Shown here piece after piece: positions 33,130 through 41,314 of a DNA stretch of 64,000 bases. The notes under the pieces are model-generated. The model ran no database searches. It was not told where the DNA came from and saw nothing but the letters and a program-made list of their open reading frames with translations. The stretch's first letter is position 1. The number at the start of each line of letters is the position of its first letter. Source of the stretch: Mesostigma viride (Eukaryota; Streptophyta; Mesostigmatophyceae; Mesostigmatales; Mesostigmataceae); contig RPFO01000264.1 of assembly GCA_009746045.1 (NCBI GenBank), positions 975,979-1,039,978 on the forward strand. Reading direction: 5' to 3'. The position numbers and the translations under genes are program-made.

Positions 33130-36100
33130 CGGCTAGGAGGCGTGGCCTTTGCATGACGGGCAAGAGGATTTCAGCCGTGGGCAACCAAGCACACATGTCG
33201 TCGGGCTAGTCCGACGAGTGCGCACGTGAACCGGCACTCCCGGTCACACACAACACCATAGAGATAGTCAGCTGCACCGCCTCATGTCGGCGAAACCCAT
33301 AGTTCCATCGGAATCGTTTCAGCGGCCGGCATTTCCTCTCCGCGTTTCCTCAACCTCGTTTTCAGGATCATACTCATCGTTCCTGCATTTTCCTCTTCCA
33401 CGCAGGTTGTGGCTTTTTTGAAAGCCACGAATGTACCCGGGGATGGGACGCTTCGGCTGCCTCAATGCCTACACATTCAATACGATGTCCCCCTCTCACC
33501 TTCCTCCATCATTCCGCTCACATTGCACTACGTGTCTGTGTTTTGTTCTTTTTCTTGTTCTCGTTTGTTTTGCTGTTCTTGTCCTTTTTCTTTTACTCTT
33601 ACTGAGGGAGCTAGGCTGGGCTGCGCGCTGTGTGTGCTACTCTCGTGTTTTTCTGTGGGCACTTGAGAGACTAACCAAGGATCGGGCCCCCACACGGCAA
33701 TATCAGCCTTTGCTTTTGTTTACCCTCCCATATCTCTTTACAAACGCCAAAAAAACACAAAGGCAGGAGCACGGTGACTCATCTGGAACATGAAGAAGGG
33801 AAATCTTTTCGTTACAGGAAAGAGGTGTCAAGTATGACAATTGGAAGGCCCCCCCACTGGGAATCCACATGTTCCGAGTCCATTCAGCTGTGTTGTTAGC
33901 CACATCCTGCCCCGGGGAGATGCATCATGGACCACCGCTATCGCGTAACGGGTGTTACGCAGTGAATATTGACTTACCTCAATATGCTCCGCTCTGGTTC
34001 TGTTTGATGTCTTAGCTCTCAGTGCATCTGAATCATCATGAAACACCTTATGACTTTCTGGCATGCTCTTACCCTCCACAGAATACGGCAATCCAGTGGC
34101 ATTGATTACCGGAAGTACACTGCTATTTCTCGGCAGTTCCCCTATCGTATCTCCTCACAGGCATGGCGGAAGCGTTGTCGCATCAACACGCGCCATAACC
34201 ATCACTGCAAGGATGACCATACTCTACGTCGCCTCCGGCGCTTACAGCGCACGCATTTGTCGCTTACCAACTCCACTCGCCCACACCCCGTAAGCACCCG
34301 TCGCGTCATTTATGCCATTTACAACCGCAGGTACCCTCAGCGTATCTACGTTGGCCAGACGCAACGGGATGCCTGGACGCGTTTTCAGGAACATGTCCGA
34401 GCGGCACGCCGCCTTCATATTGGCCGCCCTGCCGCCAACGACGACACCCCCCTACATGGCGCCATGGCCCAATACGGGTGGTGGGATTGGCGAGTCGTCC
34501 CCTTGGAACATGTCCCCGGCACCTTTACCGGCGCCGCTTTTCGCAAAGCCGCAGGGCATCGGGAAACGTTTTGGAAACGAATGTTACATGCATTTCTGCC
34601 CCACGGTTTTTGCATTGAAGGCAAGAGTTTCAAAGCTCGGTCTCGCCGCCGCCCGCCTCCCCCCCGTCCCCGCCCTCTTATGTTCATCCGTGCCTGGCGT
34701 CTGAAGCACAATCTCCACCCATATCGCCCCTATCCCCCCAGCGTCACCCCGGCCCCTCCACCTTCCACACATGTGTCCACCGATCCTTCCCTTTACTCCA
34801 CCAGTCTCCGCTGCTTACGTCACATGTCTCGGCTTATGCAACGCGGCAACTTTCATGCATCCTATCTCGAAGCCTGCAGCTTGAAGAAGCTTACCAGCTT
34901 ACACATTGCCGTCGGGTCGTGCTCCCCAGCTGATCTGCAAGTCCCCCGCTCCCATGCCACTAGTCTGCGAGGCCTTCTCTCACGTATCATTCGGCACCGT
35001 GTCAATGGGAATGCAGATGCACTGCGTCCGCGCCGTTTGCTGATCTCACCTTTCATTCATGCTGCGATGGATGAGCTGTGTTTGCCACACATTCTGCATT
35101 TGCCGCAAGTGCAGGCTGCGATGCCGCTCGTGGTGCGCAACACTTTCGGCACTCCCATTGCCGCCTGGCATTACTCTCCCACCTTGGGACAAATGGTTTT
35201 CAGCAACGGGAAGGTCAGCCGCGATACAACGCCCACCGAGCTGGCCACCATCTTGGCAGGGCCCTGCCCCTGCCAACAACAACGGTATTTCAAGTACCTT
35301 GATCCCACCTCACAGCACGTCATGACCGCTGACCTCAGCATCCTGCCGAGCCACACGCTTGTAGACCTTTTTGCCAAAGGCACCAAGTTTCGGCCGTGGG
35401 TCCAGCGCACGTGTGCCAAAGAGGTGAATGCACTGCTCTCCACATCACTGCGCAAATTCTGCAATGCCATGAGCACGGACCTACAGCTTGCTCCCCTTGC
35501 CATGGAACCGTGGTTTCGCGCCGTCATTCACGAATGCAATGCACGTCTCACCAGGCTTGATTACCGTCTCCAGCAGGTCCACCGCACCACCTGGCTCAAC
35601 ACCACAGATAAAGCACTTCTTGACCACTTCAAGCAGGACTTTATCATCACGTGTGTTGACAAGAGTGCCAACAACTTTGCTTTTATATGCAAGAAGCACT
35701 ACCTTGCTACTTTGCAACACGAGTTGGCGTCCAGCCCTACCTATGTTCAGCGTGCACAGTCCACCGCCAGTATCACTGCTGCTCATCGGGCTTTTCTGCA
35801 CAGCCAAAACATTTTTGCTCGGGCATTCCTTAAGCGGCAGCGACGCGCCACCACCACTACGTTCCCATATCTGTATCTCACTCTTAAGCTGCACAAAACT
35901 CCTGTTGCTTTGCGCACCATTGCTGCGTCGCATTCAGCCCCACTGATGCCTCTCTCGAAACTCATCTGCCATGCTTTGAATGCTCTTCTCCCCGAAGCCA
36001 ATGCATTATGGGTGGAGGTGCTGTCGAATGCCGGGTATGAATGCGCTGGTAGTTGGATCGTCATAGACTCAGCCCAAGTACGCCTACGCCTTGCCGCCCT

Positions 36101-37590
36101 TAGCCGTTCTAAGACAGCAGCAGAGAAACGTATACCTATGCCCATAGCCACCTATGATTTCACCACTCTATATACCACACTAGATTTGCACGATTTGAAA
36201 GCTCGTTTAGATAGCCTCCTTACTCGTCTGTATGCACGTAGGCCTCACGGGCGCAACCACCTGCACGTGCGTGTTTCTCAGACCAAGCCCACGGCAACGT
36301 GGCTCTCAGGGATCGCGGCAGGTGCTATCGTGCGGGATGGTTATAATTATATTATCACGAAGGCTGACCTTGTTCATTGGATCTCTTATCTTGTTGATAA
36401 CACCTTCATCTGTTTTGCGGGCAATGTATACCAACAAGCTATCGGCATCCCTATGGGCACTAACTGTGCCGGGCTCCTTGCAAACCTCTATCTATACACT
36501 TATGAGCTTGCATTCATGGAGAATCTCATTGCCTCAAACGATGATGTTCTCATCAGGCGTTTTATCCATACATGTCGATACATTGATGATGTCATCGCTT
36601 TCGACAACCCTGATTTCGCAACCCATTTGTATATCACCGCTGGTCTGCCTGGCATCTACCCGCAAGCGTCCCTCACATTAAAGCTCACGTCGGAGGATAC
36701 TCATTGCAATTACCTCGATCTTAACATTACCCATAACAAGAAGGGCTGGCGTACGGCTGTCTATGATAAGCGCAAGGATCCTAAATACCAGCAAATTCCT
36801 TTTATTCGTTACCCCGATATTCACAGTCTCCTTTCCCACACAGCAAAATATGGTGTTGTTCTTTCTCAGTTACATCGTTTTTCCCGTCTTTGTTCTTATC
36901 GTGTTGATTTCATCACGACTCTTGTTGAACTCTTGCAGCGTTTATTGGTCAAAGACTATGACCGAGCCATTATGCTCCGTCAAGTCCGATGTTTTTTGCA
37001 ACGTCACCCACATCTGTTCGGTGCTGCCCCTTGGCACAAGCTCTACAAACAGGTCGTGGACCGGCTGGATCGCATAGTATCTCCGCACATCTGAACCCTG
37101 TGATGCCAGATCTCCTTTGCGGCCGTTCCGAGCTTGGCACTGGATTCGTTGTCCACATCGTCGCGTCGCTGCCGCAACACGATGTTTTCTGGCATCCGCG
37201 GGCTTTTGGTTCCCGCCGCACATTTGAAAGTGCTGTCCTCCGGCTTTTTGCCTTTGCAACGTGTGCAGTTCTTGGACGTTTGGAATCATGGCATGGCTAA
37301 CGTGATGACTGACTAGCTAGACCTTTTCAGTGGTTTTCCATTTGCGGGTATTTCCTCGTAAATGGTGGGAGAGCGATCGCAGCAATGGTGCTCACCACTA
37401 GACACTCCCGGCCAGTTAGGCTCGAAACACACGCCCTGATCAAGCATGCTGTTTCCGGCCCGGTCATCTAGTCGCTCTACACGTAAGCCAGCCATAATTT
37501 CAATGCACAAGGATACACATTTCCATCACCATTCATCTTCATCATCCTGAACGACGTACTCGAAAACGCGGAAAAGATAACGGCAGGCTC
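33130..37590 (+). mobile_element. Penelope-like element, Chlamys-type, inserted in the Ty3/gypsy element
   Basis: Gypsy coding sequence stops near 33,130 (EPEYSSF) and resumes near 37,590-37,640, so the insert is about 4.5 kb. It carries one long ORF combining GIY-YIG nuclease and Penelope-type RT. About 900 bp of leader and 500 bp of trailer flank the ORF. I could not identify a target duplication or the direct-repeat pseudo-LTRs often found in Penelope-like elements, so the ends are approximate. Confidence 0.8.
34038..37094 (+). CDS. Penelope-like protein: N-terminal GIY-YIG endonuclease plus reverse transcriptase
   Basis: An uninterrupted 1018-codon frame; the first ATG in frame is used. 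Residues ~90-185 are a GIY-YIG nuclease: VIYAIYNRRYPQRIYVGQTQ, the arginine in RFQEHVRAA and the glutamate in GHRETFWKRML. A basic, proline-rich linker (~195-235) follows. The RT occupies roughly residues 530-990: FIITCVDKSANNF, LYLTLKLHKTPVALRTI, ATYDFTTLYTTLDL, GIPMGTNCAGLLANLYLYTYE, the Y-I-D-D box at residues 848-851 and EDTHCNYLDLNI. It should nick target DNA and prime reverse transcription there. Most Penelope-like elements carry GIY-YIG at the C-terminus; the N-terminal arrangement defines the Chlamys/Naiad group, and Chlamys is known from green algae. The intact frame suggests recent activity. Confidence 0.9.
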   Translation: MKHLMTFWHALTLHRIRQSSGIDYRKYTAISRQFPYRISSQAWRKRCRINTRHNHHCKDDHTLRRLRRLQRTHLSLTNSTRPHPVSTRRVIYAIYNRRYPQRIYVGQTQRDAWTRFQEHVRAARRLHIGRPAANDDTPLHGAMAQYGWWDWRVVPLEHVPGTFTGAAFRKAAGHRETFWKRMLHAFLPHGFCIEGKSFKARSRRRPPPPRPRPLMFIRAWRLKHNLHPYRPYPPSVTPAPPPSTHVSTDPSLYSTSLRCLRHMSRLMQRGNFHASYLEACSLKKLTSLHIAVGSCSPADLQVPRSHATSLRGLLSRIIRHRVNGNADALRPRRLLISPFIHAAMDELCLPHILHLPQVQAAMPLVVRNTFGTPIAAWHYSPTLGQMVFSNGKVSRDTTPTELATILAGPCPCQQQRYFKYLDPTSQHVMTADLSILPSHTLVDLFAKGTKFRPWVQRTCAKEVNALLSTSLRKFCNAMSTDLQLAPLAMEPWFRAVIHECNARLTRLDYRLQQVHRTTWLNTTDKALLDHFKQDFIITCVDKSANNFAFICKKHYLATLQHELASSPTYVQRAQSTASITAAHRAFLHSQNIFARAFLKRQRRATTTTFPYLYLTLKLHKTPVALRTIAASHSAPLMPLSKLICHALNALLPEANALWVEVLSNAGYECAGSWIVIDSAQVRLRLAALSRSKTAAEKRIPMPIATYDFTTLYTTLDLHDLKARLDSLLTRLYARRPHGRNHLHVRVSQTKPTATWLSGIAAGAIVRDGYNYIITKADLVHWISYLVDNTFICFAGNVYQQAIGIPMGTNCAGLLANLYLYTYELAFMENLIASNDDVLIRRFIHTCRYIDDVIAFDNPDFATHLYITAGLPGIYPQASLTLKLTSEDTHCNYLDLNITHNKKGWRTAVYDKRKDPKYQQIPFIRYPDIHSLLSHTAKYGVVLSQLHRFSRLCSYRVDFITTLVELLQRLLVKDYDRAIMLRQVRCFLQRHPHLFGAAPWHKLYKQVVDRLDRIVSPHI

Positions 37591-37639
37591 GAGCTACCAT
37601 GGTCCGGATTCTCCCGATTTCTGGCCTGCGCTGGTTGTC

Positions 37640-38350
37640 TCCTTGATAGATACTTCTGTAGCGATGCCTACCTCTGATCTCGAACGCTTTATCAGTAGAT
37701 TTACGGCCACTGAGCCGGAAGCTTTAGCTGCTATTGCCTCCCATCCCCAACAGTTAGGTAAATACCCCTGTAAGTTTGTAGGTGGATTTTTATATGTGCA
37801 GATTCTCCCCCTCAATGGCGCCTTTATGTCCCTCCTATCTGTCGCTCCTCATTGCTTTTTGAGTTGCATGATTTAGCTGCTCACCAGGGCGGTAAACGGG
37901 TGCGGGATTTAGTAACCCGTTCGTACTACTGGCCCTCCCTCTTAAAGGATGTAGATGAATATGTTAGGACCTGCCAATCCTGTCAGGAAATGAAACCTAG
38001 CAACGTAGGGCAGATAGCCGAGCCTAGGACCCTTCCTGATCCCATCATGCCATGGGATTCCCTTATGATGGATTTTGTAGGACCTTTTAGAAAGAATGAT
38101 AAGGGTAATGCTCAGATTCTTGTGTTTGTAGATCGTTTTACGCGTATGTGCCATCTAGTACCTTGTCCCCTTGACGTCACTGCACGCGATTGTGCCCGCC
38201 TATACCTCAATAATGTTCATAGATACCATGGCTTGAGTTGACATTTTATTTCTGACAAAGATAAACTATTTACCTCGGATTTTTGGCAGCAGTTCGTTGC
38301 TGCTATCGGTACTAAGGTCACCTTTGGTACTGCCTACCACTCCTCCTCAG
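37640..38350 (+). CDS. Ty3/gypsy integrase region, incomplete (fossil part)
   Basis: Right of the Penelope-like insertion the gypsy frame resumes. An HHCC zinc domain (LHDLAAHQGGKRVRDLVTRSYYW...CQSCQEMK) and the first part of the core (PWDSLMMDFVGPFRKND, ILVFVDRFTRM, FVAAIGTKVTFGTAYH) are visible. Gypsy-like sequence stops near 38,340, where composition becomes GC-rich. Confidence 0.85.
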
Positions 38351-38521
38351 TGTCGGCGCCTTCCCCTGTTCCGTCATCGTCGGCGTCGACGAGACGCGTG
38401 TCGGTGGAGCCGTCTCCTATCCCTCCGGACGTACGTGGGTCCAGATTCTGCCAATCTTGCGGCTACCGTGTCTGCAATACAGGCCTAGATCCAGTCCTTA
38501 GCCTCGGCATTCGGGGCATTC

Positions 38522-39862
38522 ATGGCGTCTCAGTCGCCCGCTGCCGTTGCGCCTGGTGTGGCGCCTGTTGCTGCTGCTTCGCCTACCCCTCCTGTTGCCT
38601 CGGCGACTGCGGCTTCGCCTGCGCCCCAGGGCGAGCCCTCGGTCGCTGCGGTTTTGTCTGCTGCTGCGGCTCCTACGCCTCCTGCTGTCTCCGCGCCTGG
38701 GGTCGCCTTACCTGTGCCTCCGCGTGAGTCTCCTGCCGCGGCCATTTCGCCCGCCGTCGCTGCTTCCGGGCCTTCCCAAGCTCCGTCGCAGCCGTTGCCG
38801 GGCTTCTTTGGCGACACGAGTGGGCTGCCCAGGCTCTGGGAGGGGGGTCCCCCTCAGAGGATTCCAGTGCCGGACTGGAGTCTTGATGGCAGTCAGTTTT
38901 ATGGTAAGGTGCCTGTCCCTACGGGCCCAATTTTCAACATGTGGCCCGAGGGTGCGCCTCCAGCGGAGGCCATGTCGTCAGCCGCGGTTGCAGGTCCGTC
39001 GCGGCCTCCTGCGGTGCCGGCTCCCTCTGCGCCTGTGCAGGATCCTACCCCTGTTTCGGTTCCTGCCCCTTCGGCCCCTCGCTCGCTGGCTACGGTTGTT
39101 AGGACCAGCGGTGTTGATCAGCGCGCTCTCCGCGCTGCCGACTCCCTACGGGAGTTGTCCCAGGGCGACCGGGAACGTGCCCCCTCCGTGGTGCATTTTT
39201 CGCCGGAGTCGCGAGATTCGCCCGTTCCCGGATATGGTATGTCAGCGCTTGCGTGCCGACAGTGTGACCTCCCGCGCGTCGCTCGGATCGAGCTGTCCAT
39301 TTCACCCATGTCCTATGGGTTTTCCCAGGTGTGTCGGGCGCCACGGGACCGTAACCTACCCATTGATACTGATCGGCCTCCGTTTGACATGGTTATTGTA
39401 GCTGATCCTCTCTTCCAGGGTGAGATCCTGGTTCGTCGCGTCCTCTATCGCTGGGCGAGGCGTCATAACGACTTGGACACCTACGGTGGTTACGAGTGGG
39501 TTTACCCTCCGCCTCTGGGCATCACGGCTTCGGATGCCCTTACGGTCGAGTACCCTGCCGCGCCCGGTGCTATGTACGGTGCGGTGCACCTGCAGCCCAT
39601 CCTGTTTGCCCGCCGCCCAGTGCCTCTTCCGGGCCAGGGCCTGGACTCCCGTGGTCATCCTCCCCCTCGGGCAAGTGAGTATCTAGAGACGTTTGGGTCG
39701 CGACAGTGTGCTCATCGGTGGCGCTCACGTGAGATCCGGCACATCAATTTGTGGCCGGCTAATGTGGAGCCTCTGCTAGATCTGTTCTTCCCGACGGGTC
39801 TGCGACATCGGATCCGGTATCAGCGCCTACTCCTTCGGGCTCTCTGTTTGATCGCGGTCTAG
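38522..39862 (+). CDS. Unrecognised 446-aa protein between gypsy integrase and the 3' LTR
   Basis: An open frame of 446 codons starting MASQSPAAVAPG. Residues 1-200 are Ala/Pro/Ser/Val-rich and probably disordered. Residues ~200-446 look folded: RALRAADSLRELSQGD, VARIELSISPMSYGFSQVC, DMVIVADPLFQGEILVRRVLYRWARRHNDL, ITASDALTVEYPAAPGAMYGA, HINLWPANVEPLLDLFFP. I do not recognise a family. The GC-rich codon choice contrasts with the AT-rich gypsy pol to its left. It sits where some gypsy elements carry an extra third ORF, about 470 bp upstream of the polypurine tract. It could be an accessory ORF of the element or captured host sequence. I see no signal peptide or membrane segment, so it is not obviously envelope-like. 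Confidence 0.55.
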   Translation: MASQSPAAVAPGVAPVAAASPTPPVASATAASPAPQGEPSVAAVLSAAAAPTPPAVSAPGVALPVPPRESPAAAISPAVAASGPSQAPSQPLPGFFGDTSGLPRLWEGGPPQRIPVPDWSLDGSQFYGKVPVPTGPIFNMWPEGAPPAEAMSSAAVAGPSRPPAVPAPSAPVQDPTPVSVPAPSAPRSLATVVRTSGVDQRALRAADSLRELSQGDRERAPSVVHFSPESRDSPVPGYGMSALACRQCDLPRVARIELSISPMSYGFSQVCRAPRDRNLPIDTDRPPFDMVIVADPLFQGEILVRRVLYRWARRHNDLDTYGGYEWVYPPPLGITASDALTVEYPAAPGAMYGAVHLQPILFARRPVPLPGQGLDSRGHPPPRASEYLETFGSRQCAHRWRSREIRHINLWPANVEPLLDLFFPTGLRHRIRYQRLLLRALCLIAV

Positions 39863-40339
39863 GTTCGGGGCCAGGTGGTCCTAACTCAGCATAGGTACTA
39901 CTGGGCCTTCCTGGGTCTTTTTGGATGTCCTGCTGGCCTCGCGTGGTACCTACCAGACTGATGGCAACTAGATAGAGGGCCTTAGGCCCGACCTGAGGGT
40001 GTTGTCCCTCCGGTATATAGAGTCGCCCTCATATTCCGGCCAGTTGGTTGGTCGTTCTTGGTCCCTGGTGTTGACATTGTTCACTCTGTGTGTCCTGCCC
40101 AGTGCCGTCCCTCCCGGCAAGGCCTCCGTGCCAGGCTGTTAGGGGATCCTCCCACCAGGCTTGGTGCTGGTTAACCCTACACCACTCGGGGTGGAACCGA
40201 GTTAACTTGTTGGTGCTTTGTACCTTGGATGGCCTGTCGATTGTGTTGGATTTGTGTTGGGTGCGTTAGGTTATTCCTACTCCTTTGGTTTCCTCCCTGG
40301 ACGTAGGGAGAGGGCTCCCTACCTTTGTGGGGGGGGAGG
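39863..40339 (+). other. Ty3/gypsy 3' untranslated region and polypurine tract
   Basis: No ORF with recognisable features. The segment ends in an eight-G run plus AGG (40329-40339), directly followed by the TGTTACG start of the 3' LTR, which is the expected second-strand priming site. Confidence 0.7.
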
Positions 40340-40494
40340 TGTTACGTCGCGTAACTTTTGTTGTTGTTACGGACGTAAATTAGGTCCTTTGTTGCCTCAG
40401 CCATTCCGGAACAGTTCGCTGACTTTCCTAGGCTTACGTGTAGTTAGGACCTTTTCGCCGGTCGGTACCGGGCCTTGTGACGCGGCCATTGTAC

Positions 40495-40921
40495 AATCCA
40501 TTTCTGGCCTTGCCTTGCTTTGCATGCATCACCACAAAACATCAAATTTATTACAATATGTGTGCTAGCTCTATACGGTGGAATAACGCAGACATGTCTA
40601 CCAGATGGCAACACGGCCATCTGTATGCTAGGGTGAGCACACTATGTGAATGTGCAGGGCCAGCCCACAGCAGCTGTGCCCCTGCTCTACCCCTTTTGCC
40701 AGGGTGGGTGGGTGGGAGGCAAAAGAAACAACCTGCTTCCCTAGAATGGAAGCCCACCTTTATAGCAACCACCTCTCCAGCCAACCCCTACCTGGGTGGC
40801 TGGGGTACGGGTGCCAGCACAAAAAATATTTTTTCTAAAATTATTTTTTCTTTTGGTGCTATACGGCGTTGCATTCTCCGCTCAGCAGGTTAGTCATAGA
40901 TAAAATGAGCATAGCTCACCA
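40495..40921. repeat. 427-bp repeat unit 1, inserted in the gypsy 3' LTR
   Basis: The unit runs AATCCATTTCTGG...ATGAGCATAGCTCACCA and is followed head-to-tail by a second copy starting at 40922. It contains an A/T-rich stretch (AAAAAATATTTTTTC) and ends in the small hairpin TGAGC-ATA-GCTCA. It has no ORF. Class unknown; it may be a SINE- or MITE-like non-autonomous element. Confidence 0.8.
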
Positions 40922-41119
40922 AATCCATTTCTGGCCTTGCCTTGCTTTGCATGCATCACCACAAAACATCAAATTTATTACAATATGTGTGCTAGCTCTA
41001 TACGGTGGAATAACACAGACATGTCTACCAGATGGCAACACGGCCATCTGTATGCTAGGGTGAGCACACTATGTGAATGTGCAGGGCCAGCCCACAGCAG
41101 CTGTGCCCCTGCTCTACCC
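40922..41119. repeat. 427-bp repeat unit 2, left part
   Basis: Matches the first ~198 bp of unit 1 (offset 427). It stops at CTGCTCTACCC, where the DIRS element begins; the rest of the unit resumes at 46336. Confidence 0.8.
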
Positions 41120-41314
41120 ACATCTCCTTACATGGCTAACAGCCGAAAATACGTAGGACATGCAAAAAAGAAAACTTAAACTACCTAGCTATGGGGGTAC
41201 TTTGTCCCAACCCAGGTTCACCCTCGGGTTAGTTAAACCATTTCCCCCCTGACCTCCCACACAAGGGTGAGGTCAGTTGATAGCTAAAAGACGAGAGATA
41301 AAAACAGGAGGACG

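Noticed and set aside
33190-33250. Possible hammerhead ribozyme at the left side of the Penelope-like element
   Set aside because: A CCGACGAG word, a hairpin ACCGG-CACTC-CCGGT and GTC are in plausible order, but the core deviates from CUGANGA and GAAA, so I do not call it.
38547-39401. 284-aa Leu/Arg-rich ORF in another plus frame
   Set aside because: Frame shadow of the 446-aa ORF, caused by high GC content.
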